A stretch of 64,000 nucleotides of DNA from Paracentrotus lividus (taxonomy: Eukaryota; Echinodermata; Echinoidea; Camarodonta; Echinidae): the NCBI GenBank assembly GCA_940671915.1, contig CALNVZ010003429.1:27146588-27210587 (forward strand), in the 5' to 3' direction. The first letter of the stretch is position 1, and each line of letters opens with the position of its first letter. The notes beneath the pieces are model-generated. The model had not been told where the DNA came from, did no database searches, and saw nothing but the letters and a program-made list of their open reading frames with translations. Of the stretch, positions 1-11,039 are shown piece by piece. Both the position numbers and the translations under genes were made by a program.

Positions 1-529
1 AGTCTCACTGCAATATGTTTCTTCTATTAGAATTTAAAAATTTTGTTTAGTAGAATTTTTAGACCCTTTTTGGATATGCCACCTTGACTTAGACTGCTCA
101 AGACACTTTTCTGCATTGACTTTCCATTGGGAGTAAACTGCTGCAGTAAGGAACTTCCCAGTGCAAGGTCAATTATGAATTGACCATGCATAAGTGTAAG
201 TGATCACAATAATGTACACTTTCGCAAGGTGTTTCAAGAAACTGTTAAAGTTTAGCAAATAGTTTTAAATCAATGAAAATTTATAAATTGCCACATTTTA
301 AAGTTATAAAGAATATCAAGGATTAAATCAGATTCCATGTCGTGCTCACCCCGTGCAGTAGACAAGTGTATATATGAAAACAGAAGAATGAATCGGGCCT
401 ATTATCACTTGGTTCGAGCAAAGTTACCTTGCAGTGTAATGCATGATATAGATTTCATAATAATGAAAGTTTATGTCGGTTACCAAATCCATTCTTAGTT
501 TTGAAATGTAAAACTATTTCATAGTACCT
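1..529. other. unassigned AT-rich DNA
   Basis: No ORF, repeat array or terminal inverted repeat was recognised here. It lies just 3' of the candidate minus-strand terminal exon at 530-670, so part of it could be the 3' untranslated region of that candidate. Nothing in the bases decides this. Confidence 0.5.
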
Positions 530-670
530 TTAGTAACGTGCAGATCGATGCCTGGCTCTTTGCACCCGAAGATTTAGGGCGTTGGCACCTTGAGTCTTGG
601 TAGGCTGCGTGTTGATGCGGAATCCGTGGATGTTGCCCGTTCTAAAAGCTCTGAAGAACTTGAAGTGATT
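530..670 (-). CDS. candidate terminal exon of an unrecognised gene
   Basis: On the minus strand a pyrimidine/AG acceptor (reading ...tatcaacacag) is followed by 46 open codons and a TAA stop at 532-530, in phase 0. The peptide begins NHFKFFRAFRTGNIHGF and ends RVQRARHRSARY; it is strongly basic, with Phe, Asn and Arg spread in the way of real protein. I do not recognise the family. No other exon of the same gene was identified to the right; the ORF at 2,004-2,207 is on the same strand but unproven. It could be an old pseudogene or a chance ORF. The acceptor context and composition are the only evidence. Confidence 0.3.
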   Translation of the reverse strand, partial: NHFKFFRAFRTGNIHGFRINTQPTKTQGANALNLRVQRARHRSARY

Positions 671-2003
671 CTGTGTTGATACCAATTCGAAATTGGGCGT
701 GGTCAAGCAGCGGTGTGGTAGGGTGTGGTCAAGTAGTGAACATGCATAATCGGTCCTTTTTTGCCTAGAAGAAATGAAAGTAAAACTTATGAATTATTGG
801 CTTTATCTTTTTTTGTAATCATGTTCATGATTATTTCAAACTAATATTATCTGGTACGCCAGAAGGAGTCAAGTACCACCTGTCATATTGACTATATTTT
901 ACGAAATTGCGAAATGCAAGATACAAAGCAATTCTTTCAATTAATTAAAAACTGTACTTATCTTTCTGATAAAACTTTATGTCGTCTGATCCGTCGTCCT
1001 TTAAAAGGAACATCTGAGTGGTATGTATAGGTCTAACGGTATATGGCTGTTTGCTGCAGGTGTCGAATCGGGCGTGAATGTCGAGGATTTCGTCTGACGA
1101 GAGCTAAGCGAAACGCATGCGAGAGCTTTGACTGCTTTGCCGAGAGTGAACATAAAGCTCTAGATTCACTTTGCCAGAGTTACCGTAACAAAAGATTACG
1201 TAATACGGATGATCAAGCAAGCATGCCAAGCATGCCAGGTATTCGTTCGATAACGAAAATAAATTGCACTTTATGAGGAGTGACGTGAGATAGAGAGCAT
1301 CAGTAGCCCAGGGTTAAAATGCTAATAGTAGGGATGGCCACACAAAAGCAAAAAGCCACTAGAACGGTTTCCACTTCACTGTATGGATGTAGTCACCCAT
1401 GCATTTACAATGCAAACAATAACCCATGCACTGCCTACTCAATAATACACAGGCAGAGAAATTTTCAATAAAAAACAGCTTTCGAAATTGTCTTTTGGCC
1501 AGTGGTAAATATCACTCATTTTTATTCCTAATTGGTCAGTTTCTTCCTTAGAAAATACCTCAGCAGGTGATCAACTTCTGCTGTTGAAAAAACTGATATG
1601 AAAAAAACTACAGCGTGTTCAAAGTGATGCTTCTGTGTGATGTGTGTTATGACTGGAATTTCTCATGATTGGAATAGATTCAGATAAGGAGAAGTAGATA
1701 TCTATAAAATTTAACTATATTTGAACAAAAAATGTATTGGGGTGAAAAGCAAAGAACAATGTTTACCACTGGCCATTTAAGTTTTAAAATTACTCTACCC
1801 TCTCCAACACTCAGCTCTGAGCCACACCACCATGAAATAGCCTATTGTCTAGGGTGTTCCTATAGAAACATGCCCTATGGAGTATTTTTCCACGGTGGTC
1901 ATATTGGATCACATACGGTAACATACATGTCAAACCATCAGTTTTGTACTGCCATAACTTTTTGTATAATCTATTTATACGCCTCAATTATGTTACTATA
2001 ATC
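671..2003. other. unassigned, with one weak exon-like ORF
   Basis: The only item of note is a 77-codon plus-strand ORF at 1,043-1,276. It overlaps an acceptor-like ctgtttgctgcag ending at 1,059, includes six Cys and many charged residues, and ends just after an AATAAA at about 1,256. It has no recognised motif and no clear partner exon. The remainder is AT-rich, with no repeat recognised by eye. Confidence 0.35.
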
Positions 2004-2207
2004 TCATTTCATGTTGATACACACATAGAAAATGTTTGGTGTGATTTGGTCTAATAAATCAAAGACAAAAGGACCATAAACTTGAGCTTTTATTACATTT
2101 TCTGGCTTTGTCTGAAACTTGTAAAAGTGTTCTAGCAGCTCATTGGTAATCTGAGACACTATTTGGGTCATATCTTTGAAATGGAACATGCAATTGTGAT
2201 AATTCAA
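2004..2207 (-). CDS. open frame of unknown status (67 codons)
   Basis: A minus-strand frame from 2,207 to a stop at 2,004. Its interior (MTQIVSQITNELLEHFYKF onward, then KPENVI) reads like natural protein. That stretch has a loose resemblance to the helix before the catalytic strand of Argonaute Piwi domains (pattern D-x3-M/IV...ELL-x2-FYK...KP-x2-I). The catalytic YRDG segment that should follow is absent, so I do not call it Argonaute. It may be a decayed exon or chance. Confidence 0.2.
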   Translation of the reverse strand: MNYHNCMFHFKDMTQIVSQITNELLEHFYKFQTKPENVIKAQVYGPFVFDLLDQITPNIFYVCINMK

Positions 2208-2333
2208 GTACCAAAATTTTTCTTTTAAAATGCTCTATCCAATAAGCCTAGCAAAAACAACTTTAAAACAACTTAAAATTTTAGTGGACATCCCTACTAA
2301 TAGAGGAATTGAACTAGAGACATTTGTATTTAA

Positions 2334-2585
2334 TGCGGCGGTCACAACTCGTAGGCTACGGGGCACGTGCCATCGACGTAGCCTGCGTTGCATGTGCAAT
2401 GCACGCACAGGTCCTAATTCAACTTCTGCGATTCCTGCAATTCTACAGTAAGGGTATTGTAAAAACTTTCTGCACGTCGTACATGCATTGTACCTGCGAG
2501 GTACCTCCGCTGCACGAATTTTCTACGAAATCCATCGTAGGGAGTTGCACGTCGATCGAAGGTATGGCGAGTTGTGACCGCCGCA
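2334..2585. mobile_element. Harbinger-like MITE, about 252 bp
   Basis: The ends are perfect inverted repeats: TGCGGCGGTCACAACTC at the left and its complement GAGTTGTGACCGCCGCA at the right. Each end is flanked by TAA (2,331-2,333 and 2,586-2,588), a 3-bp target-site duplication of the kind made by PIF/Harbinger transposases. The inside is GC-rich with further imperfect inverted repeats and has no transposase frame, so this is a non-autonomous element. The superfamily is inferred from TSD length only. Confidence 0.65.
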
Positions 2586-3000
2586 TAATTCAAGGCATTT
2601 AATTGTTAGCTCACGTCACCTCGTCAATCGTACGTACGTGCCATCAATGAAACCAAAATTATAACTGTAGACTAGTAGATCTAAAGTCAAATGAAGATCT
2701 TATTCTTGATTCTAAAATTAATGTTAGATTTCAGATTTACAGATTTTCATTGTCTTTCAGTCCTAAAATGAATATCTAACTTTAGAACATGTTACTGAAA
2801 AATATTCTCTCATATTTTTCTTTCCTTGCTTCTTCCGTAATGTGCGTTTTGAATTAAACCTGTATCTAATACCAAAATTTCCCGAAACACTGATCTCATG
2901 TCAAATACAGGGCCCCAGCGGAGCCTCGATATACCTCCAACCCGATAGTTCCGGGAAAAATGCGTGCAGCATCCTGCTCGCGGCAGCTGAGCAGCGACTG
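2586..3000. other. unassigned spacer before the minisatellite
   Basis: AT-rich sequence with no gene evidence. The ORFs that cover 2,810-3,237 on both strands are produced by the 15-bp repeat to the right. Confidence 0.4.
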
Positions 3001-3235
3001 CCAGGTAAAAATGGCAGAGGCAAAAATGGCAGAGGTAAAAATGGCAGAGGTAAAAATGGCAGAGGTAAAAATGGCAGAGGCAAATATGGCAGAGGTAAAA
3101 ATGGCAGAGGTAAAAATGGCAGAGATAAAGATGCCAGAAGTAAAATGGAATGTCTTTCGCAATCCAATTGTCATAGCAAAGCCCATGCTCATAATTATGG
3201 CAAATTCCCTTTAGGAAAGGGGGTAAAACATTCAT
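3001..3235 (+). repeat. 15-bp minisatellite plus conserved flank (copy 1)
   Basis: About nine head-to-tail copies of a 15-bp unit, consensus AAAATGGCAGAGGTA, run from about 3,005 to 3,140. The flank that follows (about 3,141-3,235) contains AATTGTCATAGCAAA and then a CCCATG block. The same array and flank occur in reverse orientation at 8,990-9,335, so the minisatellite belongs to a longer dispersed repeat. Because 15 is divisible by three, both strands give long repetitive frames (KMAEV repeats on plus); I regard these as shadows. Confidence 0.85.
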
Positions 3236-3808
3236 AAAGAAAACTGAGAAGGGATTTTCAAATTTAAATGCTGGACTGCCTGGAGGGTCCTTATCTTTAG
3301 AATTGACTGACTTCCATTTGTAGGATTACTATCTGCTATGAGATATTGCTATACCAAAGTGAACGATTGTTTTATTTACATGTTTACCTTTTAACTGTAC
3401 ATGTTATAACAAATTATAAATAAATTACGACGTCAGGGTGGAAATGCCATCTTGAATATAGGTGTGCACGTTTTTGTTTAACGGACAAACAACAACATGT
3501 CTTAACAAAAGTAATTCTTTATTATTTTTACCCCATGAGAGAAAAATAGAATAAAATTACCAATACGATATTGATGTAACACGTGCAGTAATACTTCGGT
3601 CTTTGATATTGCAATAGCTCATAATCAGCTAGTCCAAATGGAAGGCAGTCAATTTAAAAGTTAAGAACACCTCCAACAATGATATTTTTTAATCCTTTCT
3701 TATAAATAGCTTTCTTTGTTAACTATTTACCCCTTTTGGTATCTCACTTCGCGGAAACACATTTAAGACGGATTTGTCAACATGGTTTTGCCATTATAGC
3801 TTGTCTCC
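3236..3808. other. unassigned AT-rich spacer
   Basis: No gene or repeat was recognised between the minisatellite flank and the Harbinger-like element starting at 3,813. Confidence 0.4.
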
Positions 3809-3812
3809 TTTA

Positions 3813-5808
3813 GGGCCTGTCCCACAGAAGGCGATCGTTGTGGCGACAACCTATGCATGTTAGAACCTACCAGAATCGTGTCAGAATCGTAGGTGATAGA
3901 AGATGATATAGGTATCTACGACTCTGTCTTGCTTCCACGCAAACAATAAACTAACAATAGCTTGTATCCGATAATACAGGGCGTCCCGAAAAGAACTATA
4001 CACTTTTGAAATGGCTGCCAAATGAAAAATATTTCATTTTAGGTAACAAAATTTACATGTATAGAAAGCTCATTATCCCAACTTTCATATGACACCAAAA
4101 AGTCCGAAAATAAGTCATGCATGAATGAGCAGCGTTCACTTTGTAAAGGGTATGGAAATTAGGGTGCGCAGAATGCCCTACCAATTTTGTATGAGGAAAG
4201 TCATTTGGAGCTTATGGAATTGAGGATGATATGCAGAATTACTGATCAATTATGATGAGTTGGGTTTTGCTAGAGAAATTTGTAGAATTGGGATTATGAT
4301 TTCATGCATGAGTGAACAGGAATATGTATTCCTATTATAGCATTGTAGCCTTCTAAGTTGTCTTCAGTGGTGTGTTAGTGGTAGTAGGATGGGGTGCAGA
4401 ACAAGTGAGATGCAGGGTAAGATTTTTGATCCCTTTTGATGATCGTTTTCATGATCTTTTGGATTGTCTGAATCCAACATCAGTGGCATTTTTTTTTCTT
4501 CAACAAACAGGTTGTGCATCAAAAGAGGAGACACGTTGAGCATTGAACGTACAGACTTCTTTTTTAATTTTGCATTATTTTTTCCCCTCCTTTTTGTTTT
4601 GTTACAGGATGGATGAAACAAGTGTAAAATCGAAAAGAACAAAATTCAACTGAAAATACAGACTGACATGTTAATTTCGCAAATTTACACTTTCACAAAA
4701 TACACTGTACCATATCCTTTACAAAAGTCCAAAGAGAGATGAAGTACACACCACTGAAGGACCTCACTAAATATACCTTGGAAAGTGACAATGCAACAAT
4801 GAAATACATATTCCTGTTCACTCATGCATAAATTGTATCCCAATTCCACAAATTTACTTGGCAAACCCCAACTTATCATAATTGATCAGTAATTCTGCAT
4901 ATCATCCTCAATTCCATAAGCTTCAAAGACTTTCCTCATACAACTTGGTAAGGCAATTCCTGCGCACCCTAATTTCCATACCCTTACAAAAGTGAACGCT
5001 GCTCATTCATGCATGACTATTTTCGGACTTTTTGATGTCATATGAAAGTTGGGGATGAGCTTTCCATACATATAAATTTTCATTACCTAAAATGAAATAT
5101 TTTTCATTTGGCAGCCATTTCAAAGTGTAATAGTTCTTTCGGGACGCCCTGTACAATAGCCTCGACCTTCGCGCATCTCGCAGCTCGACTTCTCTCGTCG
5201 CAGCTTAAAATCAACCAAAATTTGAACTTGCGCACTGTGGCGATCCTTGCGACTGACACAGGCGATCGAGTGTTTTCTACTGATGCGCGCTGTCGCCTTT
5301 ATATTCGTGATAGTCCTCTCAGTCGCGCATTAAATTTGGGTCGTGAGTGATTTTTGAAAATTTCAAAATCAGCGGCGACTGTACAGTATCTGAATGGAGG
5401 GCCGATCCAGATTTTGGTGAATGTAGGTGGCGACAAAAGCGTAGCGGCTTAAATTTCACTGGCCTTTCGGTTCAGCGATGCGTGCAACGTACGCTGGAGC
5501 AAGGCAACCTACAACTGGCCGCCGTTCCGCTCTGCTAACAATGTTCTATCTGGCGACAATCTACGATAGCACCTTGTCGCGATAAGAAGAAGACAGGCTA
5601 CGGTCATTGACGTCAACCCAACTGACGCCGGCCATTGTTTAACTTGTTGAGAAACTAGCGGCGAACAGAATTTTGCTACGTATTTGTTTGGCGACATACG
5701 CGATAATTCACGATCTTACAGGCGATTGGACCTGCGCATGGTGGCGATGGGTACTAAAAAGTAGTTCGCAGGTTGTCGCCACAACGATCGCCTTCTGTGG
5801 ACAGGCCC
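3813..5808. mobile_element. Harbinger-like element, copy 1, interrupted
   Basis: The terminal inverted repeat starts GGGCCTGTCCCACAGAAGG and continues through GCGATCGTTGTGGCGACA; the right end is its complement. It is flanked by TTA (3,810-3,812 and 5,809-5,811), the typical Harbinger target. Without the 1,175-bp fold-back inserted at 3,977 it would be about 820 bp, matching copy 2 beside it (833 bp). Both copies share internal sequence such as the ctcagtcgcgcatta segment. There is no transposase frame; small ORFs inside are not conserved as proteins between the two copies. Confidence 0.8.
3977..5151. mobile_element. TA-flanked long-TIR fold-back element
   Basis: Inverted arms of roughly 400 bp begin CAGGGCGTCCCGAAAAGAAC at the left, with the complement at the right. 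TA dinucleotides flank both ends (3,975-3,976 and 5,152-5,153). The neighbouring copy of the host element preserves the unoccupied site near 5,990 (AATAATACAATAGCC), so the boundaries and TA duplication are seen directly. TA duplication and CAGGG-type ends suggest a Tc1/mariner-class non-autonomous element. The central 300 bp (about 4,390-4,720) encode nothing recognisable. Confidence 0.8.
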
Positions 5809-5811
5809 TTA

Positions 5812-6644
5812 GGCCTGTCCCACAGAAGGCGATCGTTGTGGCGACAGCCTAAACTGTTAGAACCTTGCCAGAATCGTGTCAGAATCGTAGGTGACCGAAG
5901 ATCATATACGTATCTACGACTCTGTCTAGAAGGCTACGGACAACGACTTGCTTCCACGCAAACAATAGGCTAATAATAGCTGTATCCAATAATACAATAG
6001 CCTCGACCTTCGCGCATGTCGCGGCGGACTTCTTTGTCGAGCTTAAAATCAACCAAAATATGAACTTGCGCACTGTGCGATCCTTGCGACTGACCAGGCC
6101 GATCGAGTGTTTTTTACCTAATGGCGCCCGTCGCCTTTAGTTCGTGATAGTCCTCTCAGTCGCGCATTATATATTTGGGTCGTAGGTGATTTTTGAAATT
6201 TCAAAATTCACGCGCGACTGTACAGTATCTCAATGGGAGACCGATCCTGATTTGGTGATTGTAGTTGGCGACAAAGGTCGTAGGCGGCTTAAATTTCACT
6301 GCCGTGAGGTTCAGCGATGCGTGCAACGTACGCTGGAGCGCGGCAACCTACAACTGCCGCCGTTCTGCTCTGCTAAACACGTTCTTATCTGGCGAAATCT
6401 ACGAAGCAAATTGTCGCGCAAGAGAAGACAGGCTACGGTCATTGACGTCAACCAAACTGACGCCGGCTATTGTTTAGCTTGTTGAGAAACCATCGGCGAA
6501 CAGAATTTTTCTACGTATTTGTTGGCGACAAACGCGATAATTCACGATCTTACAGCGATTGGACTTGGCGCCATGGTGGCGATGGGTACTAAAAGGTAGT
6601 TCGTAGGTTGTCGCCACAGCGATCGCCTTCTGTGGGACAGGCCC
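5812..6644. mobile_element. Harbinger-like element, copy 2, uninterrupted
   Basis: It directly follows copy 1 and shares one TTA with it, so the two lie in tandem. The left end has lost one G of the GGGCC start. The right end is CCTTCTGTGGGACAGGCCC followed by TTTA at 6,645-6,648. The interior aligns with copy 1 over its length with scattered indels. The pair could arise from insertion of one element into the TTA edge of the other, or from tandem duplication. Confidence 0.8.
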
Positions 6645-6723
6645 TTTAGTCTCCTCTTTCTTCTTAATTTTCAGACACGTTTCTAATAGGTCCTACTCTT
6701 TATACGTGAAACAAAGGATTCCC

Positions 6724-7009
6724 TCGCGGAGACGTCTCCTCGACATAATCATTTCCGCGACGGAAAAAATGTATTAGAGACGTCTCCGATGTCGCGGAGA
6801 TGTAGCAGAGACGTCTCCGAGACGTCTCCGATACATTTTTCATAAACTGTAACAAAGCAATTTAAAAAAACCGTCTCAAAGTTTTATCCGCGACTCATAA
6901 AACGTTTTAAACAAGTTTTAAAAAAATTGTTACGGAGACGTCTCTGAGACGTTTCATGAGTCGCAGAAACAACTTTGAGACGGTTCTTTGAAAGTGCTTT
7001 GTTACAGTT
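6724..7009. repeat. GAGACGTCTC palindrome cluster and fold-back
   Basis: The 10-bp palindrome GAGACGTCTC and close variants occur repeatedly at 6,729-6,960. From 6,845 to 7,009 a fold-back has arms beginning AACTGTAACAAAGC and ending with its complement; each arm also contains CCGTCTCAAAGTT. A related cluster (GCGGAGACATCTCCGCGACG) recurs near 8,908-8,952. It is likely a small MITE family; no clear target-site duplication was found. Confidence 0.6.
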
Positions 7010-8904
7010 TTTTTTAAAGTAGACAACTGGAGAGTCAAAGCTGCTTTTGATTGCAACCAAACTCATACCACTGCAACGGAAAATCTTTACTGATTCAGAA
7101 TATCTAAACCCCTTGTCAATATCTCTTTAGATCGGAGTTATCACCTTCAAAGAAGGGCCCCCGTTTTCAGGCTTCAGCGGTACCACCCGCAAGGGCGTCG
7201 AGATTATGACGTCACACCTTGGGCACCCGTACCGTGTCCACTGTATGCACGTATCCTGTACTGTGCTATATTGCGTACAATTGCACATTGTGATTCTTCA
7301 AAAACTTTCTTTCTTCTTTTTATCTCATGCTTCACCCCAGGCCCTGACTAATTAACTGGTCAAATAAATATACTTGCCGAACTGTTCCTTCTATCATTTG
7401 TCTATATATTTAAGTTTTCCTTTCCAATAATGTATTCTTTTTCATTATATTAAGATAATAATTAAAAATAGGCCTATCCTCAGCACGACATTGTTTTCAA
7501 TTATGGACTGTTCAAATCACACTTTTAGTTTTTTTTATTTTTTTTAGACAAATTATTATAACCAGTATACCCAATATATATCTATAATTGGTAAGGTTAT
7601 CATAATCTTGAAATTGTTCATTTTGTTTTGTAAGTCTTATTATCATTGTGCAGAATCCCGAGATACTTTCATCCGTTATCTATACTAATAATTCGTCGCA
7701 AACTTTCGGATGGAATAGCTCCTTAGTTCTTCAGTTACAGTATATGTGAACCTTTTTCATGGTTTCAGATATTGTTCAGAATGAATAACATTATTTTGTA
7801 GATTCGACCTTGTTGCAATGGATTTGACAGATTTTGCATTCGTGATAAAAGCAGCAGTCTTACGAGAGACGACTGTATAATTCCATCCGCTCCTGGCGGA
7901 CTGGTATCCCGCTGCTGTTTTGTAAGAAATTAAGCAAAAACTAAATTAGAGAACCGTAAATATTGCAAACAAAATCATGCTTACATAATTGATTCTTAAA
8001 TATTCTGTCTCTCAATATGTACTGATTTTTATTTATGGACGTTTCTGGTGTTTCAGCCATTGAATTTCGATAAATAAGGAATTTTGAGGAAATGTGACAT
8101 GACCGACCTTGTCAACTAATGATGGTATTGTTAATCCGTGTAAGTTAGTTGGGAAAGTCATGACGGTGGAATGATTATATTTTGCTCTAAACCTTATTTG
8201 GAGGATTCAGATTAAGAAACAATCATATTAAAATCATATATAGATTCAACACAGAATAAGTCTTCTTAAGAATGAAGTCACTATAAATTTACGTGGAATT
8301 TTAAGCATTATATCTCCGAATGTCAATGGGCAAATCAAAGGGCCGCACCGTTCACGGCCCTCGGTGAGAGATGAGCAAGGCAATTCGTGCTTTTACGCAT
8401 GATTGCAAACTCTTCAAAATCTATCGCGCAAGTTCAAATCTACAAAATAATCACAATCGTTAACAATATCTCAAAACATGATATTCTAAGGATATACAAC
8501 CCTTTATGATTTGTCCAATGGTGCAATCAGTTGTGATAAAGAGCCATATTAATCCGAGAACACAGCAGCTATAGCAAGCTTGTACAGTGCAAGCTAGTTA
8601 ACGTTTTATATGCACGTACAGTACATGCACATGCATCAAGCTGCGGCGCGCAAGCTCAGAGCAGCTGGCTAGCTGTTCGAGCTGTCCAAGGTGTGACGTC
8701 ACAAGATAGGAGCTCCTCCGCACCGCCGAGCGGCCCATTTGGGGCGGATTAAACAAAAACACTAAAAACCGTTTACAGCTATTTCTGAGAGATTAGGTCT
8801 TTCAGCATGTCAATCGTATAAAGGAAGGAAAAGCTATTTAGCAACATGCAATTTGGCCATTATTAGCAAATATGTGTATTTTTCTCCGTGTGTATACTTT
8901 AACT
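7010..8904. other. unassigned stretch with a distant inverted motif
   Basis: No coding exon was recognised. A 15-bp inverted pair, GACGTCACACCTTGG near 7,208 and CCAAGGTGTGACGTC near 8,686, brackets most of the segment and could mark the ends of an old element of about 1.5 kb. The match does not extend far beyond those bases, so this is weak. The interior is AT-rich; 8,580-8,700 is rich in short AGCT/TGCA-type palindromes. Confidence 0.35.
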
Positions 8905-8989
8905 GTCGCGGAGACATCTCCGCGACGTCTCCGCACATCGGAGCGGAGACGTATATTTTTTTTTTTTTCTGTCGTGAAGGCGTTTCCGA

Positions 8990-9335
8990 GAAGGGGATAC
9001 CACCCAAGGGAATTGGCCATGTTTTATTCATGGGATTTGCTATGACAATTTAATTGCGTAAGACCTGACATTTTACCTCTGCTATTTATACCTCTGCCAT
9101 TTATACCTCCGACATGTTTACCTCTGCCATTTTTACCTCCGCCATTTTTACCTCCGCCATTTTTACCTCTGCCATTTTTGCCTCTGCCATTTTTACCTCT
9201 GCCATTTTTACCTCCGCCATTATTACCTCTGCCGTTTTTACCTCTGCCATATTTGCCTCTGCCATTTTTACCTCTGCCATTATTACCTCTGCCATTTTTA
9301 CCTCTGCCATTATTACCTCCGCCATTTTTACACCG
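8990..9335 (-). repeat. 15-bp minisatellite plus conserved flank (copy 2, inverted)
   Basis: About 17 copies of a 15-bp unit (plus-strand CCTCTGCCATTTTTA with C/T and A/T variants) fill about 9,075-9,335. The left flank, read on the minus strand, includes AATTGTCATAGCAAA and a CCCATG block, the same order as beside copy 1 at 3,160. It is therefore an inverted, diverged copy with more units. ORFs on both strands here are repeat artefacts. Confidence 0.85.
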
Positions 9336-10189
9336 AACCGTGGAGAAGATTCACGATCAAGGCCGGCAGCGGCGGGCTCAATTCTCATTTTTGCAATCGA
9401 AGATATTTCACGTCTTTTGCTATAAGAGCGTACAAATTTGATAAATTTAGGTGGTCGCTAAAATATTCATACGAATCTTCATGGTTGAAATAAATCTTTA
9501 ATGACATTTTGGGATATAATACTAGAAAACTATTCAAAATTTTGCACGCATTTGCAATGGTAGCAGTCGACAAAAACACCGAGTTGGAACTATTCGAGCC
9601 CTTCAAATTTGACCTTTGAACCCTGTTGTCGTAACCTTGTATAATTTACCCGTATATATATGGCCTTGGTCATGTTCGGACCGCTCGTTACGAGGGCGCA
9701 TCCATTAGCATAACCACTGAACCGGTTCCGTGAACTTTCGTGAACTTTGCCCGCTGTAATTAGCTCCTCCCGTTCATTAATGAGCAAGGACACCTCTCAA
9801 AATATGTTGTTTTTTTCCAGTGTGCGCGCCCGGGTGCACAAATACAAATGAATATTTATAAGAAGATATGAATCAAGCTCGTTCACTTAAGGTTACTTAT
9901 TTCTCAAAAAACTGACCCAAAGTGACATATATTTCTAACAAGAAAAAATTTGTAAAAATTTTGAATATTTATGAATAATATTTTATTTTCTCATTTTTTC
10001 TCCTTTTCGAATTTTTACAGCTTTACCGACCTTTATATTTAAATACTGTGATATATTTTTTTATAATTTCCATTATTTCCGGGAGATGAACGTGAAAAAC
10101 GTTGATGTTAGAAGCTCTAGAAAACAGGTAATTTTCAACAAATTTAAACAGTGCTTTCCGTATACAATGGAGCTACTAAGTTATGCGTT
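9336..10189. other. unassigned spacer
   Basis: A moderately GC-balanced block at 9,540-9,810 gives a 67-codon minus-strand frame with no recognised motif. The remainder is AT-rich. No repeat boundaries were identified. Confidence 0.35.
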
Positions 10190-10760
10190 TACTAGAGGCT
10201 CAAGTTATAATAAAGTAACTTAAATTTTCTATATTATATATAGTCAGTGTATGACAGCAATTACTTGGAGGAACAGGTGTATTTTGTGGATGTATTTAGT
10301 AAATTTAATCATGGAGGCCTGCGCGGTAGTACCATGGAGCTACTAGGCCTACGGTAGCTAACATAATTATTGTCATTAGTTTTACAATGCAAAGTTTGAC
10401 ACATGTTTGTAGACTATATGCTAACTCTACCTGGCCATATTTATATCATAATCGATCTATGAAAGTATAAATGACAAATGCTTTACTTTTTCTATATCAT
10501 ATAAAAATATAAAAAAAACCAAAACAAAACAAAAAAAAACAAAACAAAACAAATGGCAAAACCTTTTCATTGCCATTGCATTTGTCATTTTGTTCATGTC
10601 ATTATTTTCGAATTGATAAGCTTTCAGAATATTATAGCCTTTAGTATAGACCTCTATTATTAAATACATCCATAAAATACAACTGTTCCTCCAAGTTGTT
10701 GTTCATACTCTGACTATATTTAATATAAGTAACTTTATTTATAACTTGACCCTCTAGATA
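10190..10760. repeat. inverted repeat with arms of about 110 bp
   Basis: The arm at 10,190-10,303 (CTAGAGGCTCAAGTTATAA ... CTTGGAGGAACAG ... GGATGTATTTA) recurs inverted at about 10,655-10,760. The loop of about 350 bp holds a (CAAAA)-type tract near 10,520. It is probably a fold-back element; target-site duplications are not clear. Confidence 0.65.
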
Positions 10761-11039
10761 CATTGCATATATAGTAAGTCATGTAGTCTGCATACATTAT
10801 GTTTTGTTGGTGGTGGTGAGCAGACATGCTGGTGTGTAGGCAACGTTGTCGATTTGTTTTAAGGCGATTGGGGGGGGGGGGGGATGATCGTCGATATTCC
10901 TCTTTTCCTCAATGTGACACATACGATGGTATAATGATCACAGTGTCCATTGTTGGGGTGGGGTAATGTTGTATATTGTTGGGGGGGGGTAATGTTTGTA
11001 TTTGCTTGTACATGCATATAAAATATGAAAATGATGTAG

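Noticed and set aside
1043-1276. 77-codon ORF after an acceptor-like site
   Set aside because: Plausible composition but no family, no donor and no partner exon; mentioned only within the unassigned stretch.
2810-3237. ORFs with KMAEV, HFYLC or SAIFT repeats
   Set aside because: Six-frame shadows of the 15-bp minisatellite, open on both strands at once. The same applies to 9,101-9,441.
5108-6485. Several 60-100-codon ORFs in the Harbinger-like twins
   Set aside because: Frames are not conserved between the two copies of the element.
7208-8700. 1.5-kb element bounded by CCAAGGTGTGACGTC inverted pair
   Set aside because: Match limited to about 15 bp with no target duplication; could be chance given CRE-like GACGTC words.
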